Program-made: the position numbers and the translations under genes
Shown here: one piece after another, positions 18,842-26,814 of the stretch
Layout: each line of letters starts with the position of its first letter
Numbering within the stretch: position 1 is the stretch's first letter
Notes under the pieces: generated by a model
Told to the model about the DNA's origin: nothing
Database searches by the model: none
Seen by the model: the letters and a program-made list of their open reading frames with translations, nothing else
Source: an uncultured Nitratireductor sp.
Lineage (GTDB): Bacteria > Pseudomonadota > Alphaproteobacteria > Rhizobiales > Rhizobiaceae
Direction: 5' to 3'
NCBI RefSeq assembly: GCF_913053745.1
Contig: NZ_CAJXGF010000021.1
Location: 1 to 39,241, forward strand
DNA: 39,241 nt

Positions 18842-19172
18842 ACCGTCCGCCGGTTAAACTCTGCCCACAAGCCTTGATCCGAATACCGGCGTGTTTTCCG
18901 CAGCTTGGCCGATAGTTGTGCATCATCCTCTGCATTAGAGACCCGCTGATTGGGTGTATTTGGTCGATATGTGACCTGCCGTCTCTGTTGGGGGATTTGC
19001 GTGCCCACATGTTTGGCAACCTGATGGTGGCGCCATCGCCCAGATGCGCTTGGAATATGGAGATATCGTGGTGCGAACCCGGGGTGGGTGACGTGTGATG
19101 CAGGGGCATTCGCATGGGATGTGACAGCAAGGACCAGGCGACGTGGAGAGCGTCACTGGCGAGTGGCCGATG
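18842..19172. other. Gene-free stretch between tRNA-Ala and recombinase
   Basis: This 331-bp stretch has no convincing gene on either strand. It lies between the 3' end of tRNA-Ala and the stop of a serine recombinase, so it may contain the left attachment junction of an island. I could not find a second copy of the tRNA 3' end elsewhere in the window. Confidence 0.4.
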
Positions 19173-20942
19173 CTACAAAAGTGATGCTTCTTGCTCAGAC
19201 CAGATCGGGGAAAGCTCGGTGCGGGCAAGCTGACGCGCATTCAACGATAGAGGCTGACGACCGGTGAGGATGGCTTCGAGCGCTGCCGGGCTCAAGAACG
19301 CAAGCGGCAGAATGCGCCCGACATCAGCCCGGTCCATCCCGAACCTTTCTGCAATGCGGCTTGTGTTTATGGCCGATGGACCGGTTAGCCGGCTGAGAAA
19401 GACATGCGCCCGGGCAACGAGGTCCACCAATGTTTGATCCGGTTCCGGTTGAGTATAGGGAGAGCTGATCACGATGCGTAGGCCATTGGCCCTGCGGCGG
19501 AGTGTGATCGGTACCTCGATGGAAACCGGTTCATCCTCTGAGGTTGGATCGTCATGCGTGTTTGTCTTTTCAACCAACCGGTGCGCAATTCTCGAACTAT
19601 TGACCTCGAAGCGGATTGCCGAGGTTGAAAGGGAGATTGATCGGAACATTAGGTTCAACACCTCGCGCCGACGATCGGTGTCACTCCATTCTTCCATTGA
19701 TTGGGCAAGTTCGCGCGCCCGCTGCAATCCGAGCTGGGTCCGATTGGTCAATCCGCATTGTTCAACCCAGCCCGCGATCAGGCTTTCGTTCCTTAAGAAC
19801 GCCGCAGCCTGATTGCAGATCACCTTCTCGATCTCATGTGCGGCAATGCGCCAGCCATCAGGAGCGGCATCCGGTGTTCGCCTGATGCGGCGCGAGACAT
19901 AATATCGGTAGCGTTTACCGTGCGCCTTACCATGGGTCGGTGCCATGCGATCGCCGGTATCGTCGAACAGGATGCCCGTCAGCAGATGAGCGTTTCCACA
20001 GGTGGCCCGGCCCTTTGTACGGTGTGTTCCATCTGCGAGCTGCTTCTGCACCGCCAGGAAGAGCTCTTCATCAATGAGGGGCTCATGCTCGCCGTCATAG
20101 ACCTCTCCCTTGTGGCGTGCCTTGCCAATGTAAACTGGGTTGGCGAGAAGGCCGTAGAGGACGCCTGAGGAGATGCCGTTTGAAGCATAGCGTTCGAGCC
20201 GGGAAGACTGGCCGCATGTGATCACCGCTGCAACCTCCTGGCTGATTTGTCGAGCGAGCCTGGGCACGGATTGCAGTTCCAGATATCTGCGAAAGAGGTT
20301 TCTGACGAAACGTGCCTCAGGCTCCTTGATCACGAGCCTGCGATCGTGAACCTGATAGCCGAGTGGCACGGTGCCTCCCATCCACATGCCCTTCTTCCTC
20401 GATGCCGCAATCTTGTCGCGGATGCGCTCGGCGGTGACCTCGCGCTCGAATTGCGCGAAGGAGAGCAGAATATTGAGAGTAAGCCGTCCCATGGAGGTGG
20501 TGGTGTTGAACTGCTGGGTGACGGAAACGAAAGACGTTTCGTTGTCGTCGAACACTTCCACCATCTTTGCGAAGTCCGCGAGCGACCGGGTGAGGCGATC
20601 GATCTTATAGACCACAATCACATCAATCTTGTTGTCACGGATATCGTGAAGCAGCCGCTGCAAAGCGGGGCGGTCCATCGTGCCGCCCGACAGGCCACCG
20701 TCGTCATAGCGCTCCGGTACCAGCTTCCAACCAAGACTGGTCTGTGAGGCGACGAAGGAGGCACAGGCTTCTCGCTGAGCGTCGAGCGAATTGAACTCCT
20801 GGTCAAGCCCTTCGTCCGTTGATTTACGGGTGTAGATCGCGCAGCGAAGGCGCCGCTGCGCAGAACGAGCTCCATTGTTGCTCATGCCCTGCGGCTGTGG
20901 CGACAGGTCGACAGAAGTCGACGCCGGTTGAACACGCTTCAT
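19173..20942 (-). CDS. Large serine recombinase
   Basis: A 589-aa site-specific recombinase of the resolvase/large serine integrase type. The catalytic domain begins CAIYTRKSTDEGLDQ with the nucleophile at S41. It continues with the Arg-rich region FVASQTSLGWKLVPERYDDGGLSGGTMDRPALQ and VVYKIDRLTRSLADF, all typical of the N-terminal catalytic domain. The recombinase domain follows (GYQVHDRRLVIKEPEARFVRNLF). The zinc-ribbon position (HLLTGILFDDTG to RYRYYVSRR) lacks the usual Cys pairs, as in a subgroup common in alphaproteobacteria. It overlaps the upstream DUF2924 gene by ATGA and ends a three-gene cassette. It probably mobilised the island or acts as an integrase. Confidence 0.93.
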   Translation of the reverse strand: MKRVQPASTSVDLSPQPQGMSNNGARSAQRRLRCAIYTRKSTDEGLDQEFNSLDAQREACASFVASQTSLGWKLVPERYDDGGLSGGTMDRPALQRLLHDIRDNKIDVIVVYKIDRLTRSLADFAKMVEVFDDNETSFVSVTQQFNTTTSMGRLTLNILLSFAQFEREVTAERIRDKIAASRKKGMWMGGTVPLGYQVHDRRLVIKEPEARFVRNLFRRYLELQSVPRLARQISQEVAAVITCGQSSRLERYASNGISSGVLYGLLANPVYIGKARHKGEVYDGEHEPLIDEELFLAVQKQLADGTHRTKGRATCGNAHLLTGILFDDTGDRMAPTHGKAHGKRYRYYVSRRIRRTPDAAPDGWRIAAHEIEKVICNQAAAFLRNESLIAGWVEQCGLTNRTQLGLQRARELAQSMEEWSDTDRRREVLNLMFRSISLSTSAIRFEVNSSRIAHRLVEKTNTHDDPTSEDEPVSIEVPITLRRRANGLRIVISSPYTQPEPDQTLVDLVARAHVFLSRLTGPSAINTSRIAERFGMDRADVGRILPLAFLSPAALEAILTGRQPLSLNARQLARTELSPIWSEQEASLL

Positions 20943-21472
20943 AACCCGAAGAACCTCGGCCCGGACCAGTGGGTGCCTGTGATCTTGCCGGCTATCGCAG
21001 TAAGGGAGCGATAGACCCTGGCTTCGAAGACATAGCCGCCTTCGATCACATCAACGGTATGGGTCTGGCCATTCCATTCCCGGATTAGCCGTGCTCCGGG
21101 AGCAAGTGTTCGCCGTTGACGTTGAGGTCGCGCATCTTGCGGTGAACAGTCGCCAGCAACCCCTGCCGCTCCGATCTCGGCGCTCCGCTCCTCATCAGCT
21201 GCCGCAGTACTTCTTCGTTGGTGACGGGAAAGCAATGACTGCTCGACCCTTCTTACAGCGGCTCTCAACAGGCGGCGCGTCTCGACCGGAATACCGCCAA
21301 AGTGTTTGGATTGCGTGTGCCAGAGGATCGCCCTTTTCAGAAGGTCCTGGCGAACGCCTTTCGGAGGCAGGGAGCCATAGATCTTGCGCCAGCGATCAAC
21401 AAGCTCGTCGCGCGTAAGCTCGTTCAGTGCTTCGGCTTCGGCGGCAATATCGAATGTTGCTCGCATGGCCAT
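20939..21472 (-). CDS. DUF2924 domain protein
   Basis: A 177-aa basic protein with the DUF2924 opening LNELTRDELVDRWRKIYGSLPPKGVRQDLLKRAILWHTQ and a C-terminal part with LAPGARLIREWNGQTHTVDVIEGGYVFEARVYRSLTAIAGKITGTHWSGPRFFGL, which is the conserved core. Function is unknown; the family almost always accompanies this type of serine recombinase and may help DNA binding. The ATG at 21472 overlaps the TGA of DUF3489 (TGATG), and its own stop overlaps the recombinase start, so the three genes are translationally coupled. Confidence 0.9.
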   Translation of the reverse strand: MAMRATFDIAAEAEALNELTRDELVDRWRKIYGSLPPKGVRQDLLKRAILWHTQSKHFGGIPVETRRLLRAAVRRVEQSLLSRHQRRSTAAADEERSAEIGAAGVAGDCSPQDARPQRQRRTLAPGARLIREWNGQTHTVDVIEGGYVFEARVYRSLTAIAGKITGTHWSGPRFFGL

Positions 21473-21699
21473 CAACTTGCTCCACCTGCGTCCTCATAAA
21501 GGATCCGGTATCGCCGTTGGCCGTCTCGCCCAACCTCGCTGACGAGATTGAGGTCAAGCTTCTTCCGCACCACAGCGGACAGGAAACCGCGCACCGAGTG
21601 CGATTGCCAATCGGTGGCCTCCATCATCTGGGCGACGGTTACCCCTCGCGCCATGCGCAACTTCTTCAGAATGACATTGGCTTTCGTGGATTTTTGCAT
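21472..21699 (-). CDS. DUF3489 domain protein
   Basis: A 75-aa protein; DUF3489 signature is visible in KLRMARGVTVAQMMEATDWQSHSVRGFLSAVVRKKLDLNL, which reads as a small winged-helix-like DNA-binding domain. The ATG at 21699 has GGAGAG upstream; the in-frame extension to 21747 crosses a strong hairpin and is unlikely to be translated. It is the first gene of the DUF3489-DUF2924-recombinase cassette and may regulate it. Confidence 0.88.
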   Translation of the reverse strand: MQKSTKANVILKKLRMARGVTVAQMMEATDWQSHSVRGFLSAVVRKKLDLNLVSEVGRDGQRRYRILYEDAGGAS

Positions 21700-21721
21700 C
21701 GTGCTTCTCTCCAATAGCGTT

Positions 21722-21753
21722 GAGCCCATGCAAGCGGCTGCTTGCACGGGCTC
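21722..21753. repeat. Strong hairpin upstream of the recombinase cassette
   Basis: Two 14-base arms (21722-21735 and 21740-21753) pair perfectly except for one internal A/C mismatch, around a GGCT loop. A second, smaller stem (GCCCG, 21756-21760; CGGGC, 21765-21769) follows at once. No T tract is present. The pair sits 23-70 bases before the DUF3489 start and could be a leader structure, an operator or a recombination-related site. Confidence 0.5.
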
Positions 21754-21949
21754 AAGCCCGCAATCGGGCGGGCGATGAGGCTTTGGAGACGTGAGGGCCG
21801 TTTGTCGGCCGGATTACGTCATGACCAATGCTTCGCTTGCAGAAAAAGTCCAGTGGCCATGCACGTTTCTGGCGACAGTAGGCGGGAGAAAATACATGTC
21901 GGTGGATATGGCGAGTGAACTGAGGTGAACGGTCCGACGAGCGTTCGTG

Positions 21950-22195
21950 TTATTGGCCGCGCAGGACCTCACATACATTGTGCCATTCATTGGTGACACG
22001 CTCGACGGAACCGCCGGCCAAACGCGCCAGGGCTTCCAAGGCTACGGGTTCGGTGGCGTCAGCCGTCTCAGACAGGCTTCGAAGCAGCGATACGCTTCCC
22101 TCTAGCAAGCGCAGGTCTGGTTCCATCCGATCTAGACGATCGAAGACCGTTTGTCGGTCCATCTGAAGTTTCGTGCCGCTCGATCCTTTTCCCAT
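21950..22195 (-). CDS. Small hypothetical protein
   Basis: An 81-aa, mostly helical protein with a Gly/Lys N-terminus (MGKGSSGTKL) and a body rich in Leu, Glu and Arg (VFDRLDRMEPDLRLLEGSVSLLRSL). The ATG at 22195 has a clear AAGGAG upstream; the ATG at 22210 overlaps that site and is less likely. No family is recognised. It is upstream of the recombinase cassette on the same strand, with a 250-bp hairpin-containing gap between them. Confidence 0.55.
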   Translation of the reverse strand: MGKGSSGTKLQMDRQTVFDRLDRMEPDLRLLEGSVSLLRSLSETADATEPVALEALARLAGGSVERVTNEWHNVCEVLRGQ

Positions 22196-22455
22196 ACCGT
22201 GCTCCTTCATCAGTCACGGCACACATGCTTCCTTTGCTGCGGAAGTCCAGTGCAATTATCTTCTAGAGAAAGATGGTTGTGGCTGCTGTGGGGCCGTAAG
22301 CCGACTGTCCGGTTCTGGCCGAAGAACTGAGTAAGCCGCCGTTCGGCAACCCGAACCCGATGCGGTCATTCGTGCGACTTGGGGTCTACCCTGAAAGCAA
22401 ACACTTGAGGACGATTCACTAGCGGCAGATCATTTGTCGAAACAACGATTGGATC

Positions 22456-23313
22456 TCAGCCTTTTTGGGTTGCCTCACAATTCGATGAACCTGATGTATC
22501 GTTGGGCATTTTTACAGCCGCCGACAACGCATCGGTGAAGAGGTGCCACATTGTCGCCGCTTCTTCATCGACGCGTTGAAGATACCATTTTTGGAAAGTC
22601 ACTGGGTCGCGCATCGAAGGTATGCGCTCGTCCTCTTGCAGCTTTTCCTGAATAGCCTCGAATGCCGCCGTCACAGTGCTGTATGTATTACGCAAAAAGC
22701 GTTCGAGAACCTGCCGTTCTTCCTTCGTTTTTATTTCGCCGATCTGTAGCATTCGGGATACGAGAGAAGGACGCTCGTGCGCATGGGTTCTGCGGTGACG
22801 TTCGCGCAATCGATGCACGAACTTCCGCCGGAAGTTTCTTGTATATTTGCTTGGAGCCTTCTCGTCCCCGCTGTCGAGTTCAGCAGCCAAGGCGGCGGCG
22901 AAACGGATAAGTGCTTCGCCCCTTTCGAGGATGCCGTAGAACTCCGCGTTTCGGACTTCGTAGCAATGCTCGTGGAAAGCCATTCCAATTTCCGTATCTG
23001 GCATATCGACGAAGAATTTGTACCTCTCCACGAACTGGTACCGCCTGATCTTCTGCCCAAGGTTCCCCACCTCGAAAGTTGCCAATCCAATGACGTAAAA
23101 TGGGGTTCGATACGTGTCACGCGCATTGGGGGGGACCATGTCATCAACAATGGCAGTCACCCGTGCCCCAAAGGCTTCGAAATCGGCTGGTATTAGATTT
23201 TGTAGGTGACGGTGAAGTCGTTCAGCGAAATCGTCGATCGCTGATTGCGGAACTTCCGAAGGAGGCAAATAGGCGTCTTTGTTCAACCGGTCCAATCCCC
23301 TTAATTTTGACAT
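22456..23313 (-). CDS. Hypothetical protein next to the DUF4917 gene
   Basis: A 285-aa soluble, largely helical and charged protein with no recognised domain. Visible features are an amphipathic N-terminal region, a basic Arg/His-rich stretch (NFRRKFVHRLRERHRRTHAHERPSL is split here around residues 162-186), and a helical C-terminal third. There is no signal peptide or membrane segment. The ATG at 23313 is preferred over the in-frame TTG at 23319; the ribosome-binding site is weak. It lies 100 bases downstream of the DUF4917 gene on the same strand, so the two could form an operon. Confidence 0.65.
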   Translation of the reverse strand: MSKLRGLDRLNKDAYLPPSEVPQSAIDDFAERLHRHLQNLIPADFEAFGARVTAIVDDMVPPNARDTYRTPFYVIGLATFEVGNLGQKIRRYQFVERYKFFVDMPDTEIGMAFHEHCYEVRNAEFYGILERGEALIRFAAALAAELDSGDEKAPSKYTRNFRRKFVHRLRERHRRTHAHERPSLVSRMLQIGEIKTKEERQVLERFLRNTYSTVTAAFEAIQEKLQEDERIPSMRDPVTFQKWYLQRVDEEAATMWHLFTDALSAAVKMPNDTSGSSNCEATQKG

Positions 23314-23413
23314 TCGCAAGCCGATACGCGAGTCGCGAAAGCCGTCTTGGAACCCTATTGGCGTATCCGGACAGCCTGTTCGCCGCCCCGAGCCACAAAG
23401 CAGCCCAAAGCCG

Positions 23414-24478
23414 TTAGCCCCAGACCTCGGCGGTTTCGGCTTGGTAGAATGCGACCTCCAGTGGCCACTTGTCGTGTCGAAGGCTCGCCAGCCACTTGGA
23501 ACGGCTGACTATCTCCGCGTTCCACGCCTCCTGCGGGTCGCCGTAAAGGCCGACGTACAGCTTTTTGAACCGGCCGCGCCCGATGCGGGTAAGGATGTGA
23601 TCGTCGTTCGCGGCCAACGAATGCCCGAAGATGAACCAGCAATGCTTGCCTTGTATCACATTGCTGGTGAGCTGTTTGAGGCCTTGGTAAAGATAGGCGT
23701 TGTGCCGAATTTTGTCCTTCTTCTGGGCGCTGGTCCCCTCTGCTACAAACAGCGGAAACTTGTTGCTGGCGAGCGCGGCGCGGGCTTGTTCGATTAGGGG
23801 GATGCCCCTCCTGACCCAGGTGTACTTCAGCAAATCCTTACCCGAATCGAACAGATGCAGCGCACCGTGCAGGAACATTACGCTGGCACTATGCGCATTT
23901 GTCTCTCCTTGCCACACGACATAGTCCGCGTCGGGTTCATCCTCGTCATTTTCGAAGCTATCGTTCTTGGCGAGATCAACTGGATCTCCGAATGGAACAT
24001 CGTCGTGCATCAAGGTCCAGTAGAGCAGCAGGTCGTAGTTCAGCGTGAAAACGCACCCCGCTTTGTCGCCGGACAGAAAGTGAGCGAGGAAGCGTCGGCA
24101 GGCCCAGAACTTTTCCACCGGGATGTCCGAGGGGATGTGAGGATGGTTGCCCGCGATCGTCTGTACCAAGATCTCCTTCAGCATCGTTGCGTGTTCGAGC
24201 ATCTTGGATGGTGCCGCGCCCCCATCGGCGATGTATGCCGGCAGAATGGTGGCAGCGCTCTCCAGTGTGCGGATGACCGACTCGAAGTCTTTGGTACCTA
24301 AGGCCCCGAAAACAGACTCGATCTCGGGCGCACCGGAGAAATCGGCCTGATCGTACAGCGATCCGTAGTGAAAGATGTCGGCGCGGCAGGCAATGCTGAA
24401 CCCGTTTCCAAGCAGGAGGTGTCTTTTAGAGAACTGTTCAGAATCCGCGATAGCCTGTTCAAACGTCAGTAACGACAA
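23414..24478 (-). CDS. DUF4917 family protein (SIR2-like fold)
   Basis: A 354-aa protein with features of the SIR2-like/STALD fold: LLLGNGFSIA (residues 21-30) as the nucleotide-binding glycine loop, CVFTLNYDLLLYW (142-154) with the TxNYD motif, FLHGALHLF (203-210 region) and a late CWFIFGHSLAANDDHIL. The family is annotated DUF4917; related SIR2-like proteins bind or cleave NAD+, and several serve in phage defence. NAD+ activity here is inference. The start is a TTG at 24478 with GGGGGAG six bases upstream. It is followed by an unknown gene on the same strand, and sits in an island. Confidence 0.82.
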   Translation of the reverse strand: MSLLTFEQAIADSEQFSKRHLLLGNGFSIACRADIFHYGSLYDQADFSGAPEIESVFGALGTKDFESVIRTLESAATILPAYIADGGAAPSKMLEHATMLKEILVQTIAGNHPHIPSDIPVEKFWACRRFLAHFLSGDKAGCVFTLNYDLLLYWTLMHDDVPFGDPVDLAKNDSFENDEDEPDADYVVWQGETNAHSASVMFLHGALHLFDSGKDLLKYTWVRRGIPLIEQARAALASNKFPLFVAEGTSAQKKDKIRHNAYLYQGLKQLTSNVIQGKHCWFIFGHSLAANDDHILTRIGRGRFKKLYVGLYGDPQEAWNAEIVSRSKWLASLRHDKWPLEVAFYQAETAEVWG

Positions 24479-24756
24479 ATCTTCTCCCCCAACGCTAGTA
24501 GTCCCCGCTTTTGCCGTCCTTCATGAACTATCTCAGATGCCGCAAGGAGAGTCACTGCCGACTCGTTAGCAGGTAGCGAACAGTCAGCCGGCTTCGGCAG
24601 GTCCAAAGTTCCGTCCACTATCCGCAGCTGAGGAAGATAGGATTGAGAAGCCGCGCAAGCCTCAAATCTGTGGAAACCTAGCCTCGGAACAAAAGACATT
24701 TTCGGAAACACGTTTCACTACGGCTAATCTGCATCCGTGGATCATGGGGGAAGAAC

Positions 24757-25122
24757 ATGAACTTTCAGCGCAGGGTCCGAGATTGGCTTATCGCATGCTT
24801 TCCGCCAACCTCGGTCAGCGACCGTCAGGAGCGGATGCACAGATTCCTCGAAGAGGCCCTTGAGCTGGCCCAGGCGACTGGCTGTAGCAAGGCCGAGGCT
24901 CTAGAACTCGTTGACTACGTGTTTGCGCGGGGAATTGGCGAAGTGCGCCAGGAGGTAGGCGGTGTCATGGTGACTCTGGCCGGCTTGTGCCATGCAGCCA
25001 ATGTGGATTTGGAGGGTGCTGCCCAAGCCGAGCTCGAACGGAATTGGAACAGGATCGACCGCATTCGCGCCAAGCAGGCTGGCCGCCCAACCGAGCGCGC
25101 GGCTTGCTCATTCGGAGGGTAA
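24757..25122 (+). CDS. MazG-like NTP pyrophosphohydrolase, phage type
   Basis: A 121-aa all-alpha protein with an EExxE metal motif (EEALE, residues 32-36) in RFLEEALELAQATGCSKAEAL, and a second conserved block QEVGGVMVTLAGLC (65-78). The position of the usual ExxD aspartate is Gly, as in the phage-encoded subgroup. Such enzymes hydrolyse nucleoside triphosphates or modified nucleotides. GGGGGAAG precedes the ATG. The last 11 or so residues (from about residue 111) are encoded by DNA that is antisense to a thymidylate synthase-like remnant, so the natural C-terminus was probably replaced by recombination. Activity is uncertain. Confidence 0.78.
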   Translation: MNFQRRVRDWLIACFPPTSVSDRQERMHRFLEEALELAQATGCSKAEALELVDYVFARGIGEVRQEVGGVMVTLAGLCHAANVDLEGAAQAELERNWNRIDRIRAKQAGRPTERAACSFGG

Positions 25123-25291
25123 CACCCAGAATCTCGAGTGTGCCGCCGCGTGAGCCCACGTTCCTGTTAGCGTCGTCGAGGAGCGTCCGGTACAAGTCGA
25201 CCAGAAGCATGTCCAGATTATCGCCCACGATTTCCAAATCATCCTCCCAAGTCCCAGCAAAAATTTTCGGGCACGGGCGAAGATATTGCAA
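25088..25291 (-). pseudogene. Thymidylate synthase-like N-terminal remnant
   Basis: The minus-strand frame reads DLYRTLLDDANRNVGSRGG and then LEILGVTLRMSKPRARL, which resembles the N-terminal region of thymidylate synthase-type proteins (a GxxxELLGVxLELxNPRARL block). Right after PRARL the similarity stops, at about 25087, where the frame enters the antisense strand of the MazG-like gene. The catalytic Cys region is missing, so this is a truncated fragment. No good start or ribosome-binding site was found. The assignment rests on a short stretch. Confidence 0.5.
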
Positions 25292-25559
25292 GAGCTACTA
25301 CATTGCGGAGCCTCCATTCCTTACTTTTAGGGTGCTGATTCATTGAATCATACCTGTGCAATCAGGTTTTCGGCATGACGCTCGTTGCCAGCTTCCGGCG
25401 CTCGGCATCCAAAGCGAGGGTAGTAGCCTGCTATTGAAGGTCAGCAAGGTCGATAATATCGTGAACACCTATTCTGGAGCCCACGTTAAGGACTGTGGAA
25501 GCGCGGGAAAGCGCAGTGTTCTACTTGCAACGCAAGCTTTTGGAGCATTTCCTTTTCGC
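25292..25559. other. Gene-free region with two palindromes
   Basis: No convincing gene occurs here. Two adjacent inverted repeats stand at 25336-25350 (TGATTCATTGAATCA, perfect 7-1-7) and 25352-25367 (ACCTG and CAGGT around six bases). They may be operators for the gene starting at 25560, some 190-220 bases away, or relics of earlier gene arrangement. Confidence 0.4.
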
Positions 25560-26546
25560 ATGTCTGATTCTGTAGAGAATGCTCGCAGGTTTCTGGAGAA
25601 CCTGCAGCGCCCCGATTTGTCCAAGCTGCTTGCGTTTTCCGAGGTCGATACCGATGTCGGGGAATGGTTCGACACCATCGTCACCATTCGGTCACCGAAA
25701 CCGTTCGCGGACGCTATTGCTGCGCTGCCGCCTCATGACCGAAAGCGGATTGCGGAAGCTGTGGTCAGCAATGAAGGCGACACCACCGCCCCGTCTGACA
25801 TCACCTGCAGGACGCTGCCCGGGCATACGATAGATGGCGCGCAGGCTCTCCTCCCTGAACTCATCGTCCATCAGCAGACAATGATCGATGTCGGTACGGG
25901 GAACGCGAGCATTCAGGACGTCAACGACTACTATCTGGCACGCGAGAGGCGGATCGCGGTGCTCTGCTCGGCCAACGGCGTTCCTTACGAAAATCCGCAC
26001 GACGATCTCTGGAGTTGGTTCCGATACTACAAACAACACTTCGGGACGTATGCTGAGCGCCGACAGTACATCCGAGAGCTTTTCAAGCCTGCTATAAAGG
26101 CAGTCTCCGGCCGCACCTTTGCGACGATCCCAGAGCGAGAACCTACCGGCTGGGAGCGTGTTGATCGTGGCTTGGCGAAGGCGCGCTCCGACCTCGAAGT
26201 GGCTGCCGCCGAGGAGGCATGGCAGGCTATCGGGCTATTGTGCCGGGAGGTCATCATCTCGCTTGCGCAGGCAGTTCACGATCCGGAAGTGCATCTCACG
26301 ACTGACGAGCATGGGACTCTCATCAGCAGAACCGACGCCCGACGCCTGCTGGACGCATGGCTGCACTATGAGCACACAGGCGGCAACAACAAGGAAATCC
26401 GCGCGCACATCAAGGCCTCGCTGGACCTCGCCGTGAATCTACAGCACCGCAGGACGGCAACACGGCAAATGGCTGCCCTCTGTCTCGAAGCGACGTCGTC
26501 TGCGGTCGCCGTCGTGGCGATTTTGGCAGGTCGTTGGGAAGAATAG
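25560..26546 (+). CDS. Hypothetical two-domain protein
   Basis: A 328-aa soluble protein without signal peptide or membrane segment. The N-terminal and middle part (about 1-210) is not recognised. The C-terminal part (about 215-328) is all-helical: AEEAWQAIGLLCREVIISLAQAV, then RRLLDAWLHYEHTGG and LDLAVNLQHRRTATRQMAALCLEA. I recall similar C-termini in uncharacterised proteins of accessory regions but cannot assign a function. The start is uncertain: the frame is open from 25356. ATG 25560 begins a region with normal protein character, but GGAG is rather distant. Confidence 0.6.
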   Translation: MSDSVENARRFLENLQRPDLSKLLAFSEVDTDVGEWFDTIVTIRSPKPFADAIAALPPHDRKRIAEAVVSNEGDTTAPSDITCRTLPGHTIDGAQALLPELIVHQQTMIDVGTGNASIQDVNDYYLARERRIAVLCSANGVPYENPHDDLWSWFRYYKQHFGTYAERRQYIRELFKPAIKAVSGRTFATIPEREPTGWERVDRGLAKARSDLEVAAAEEAWQAIGLLCREVIISLAQAVHDPEVHLTTDEHGTLISRTDARRLLDAWLHYEHTGGNNKEIRAHIKASLDLAVNLQHRRTATRQMAALCLEATSSAVAVVAILAGRWEE

Positions 26547-26814
26547 GTGAACGTTCAGATGCTGGCTGCCGGAGATGGGAGGGAGATTTCCATACTTCAA
26601 TTGCGAACGAGATCGTTTGTCAAAGCCCTGTCGACATCGAACACTAGCTTACAGCGAAAAGGTCAGCAGAGACTGCGGTGCGATTTCACCCTCTGGTAAA
26701 ACTTCCACAGGCGTGGGCACTGGGGAAAATGTCCGCTTTCAGGAAGTAATAAAGCCTGTCGCTACGACCGACTAGGGGGCGCATATCAGCCTAAACGTTG
26801 GGGTATCTAGGCGG

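Noticed and set aside
21814-21999. 61-codon minus-strand frame next to the 81-aa small gene
   Set aside because: It overlaps the 3' end of a better supported gene and has no clear translation signal.
24466-24711. Small minus-strand frame overlapping the start of the DUF4917 gene
   Set aside because: It has no ribosome-binding site and no recognisable features; its end overlaps the well-supported TTG start at 24478. It could still be a short leader gene.
26575-26775. 66-codon plus-strand frame between two island genes
   Set aside because: No ribosome-binding site, no domain and unconvincing composition.
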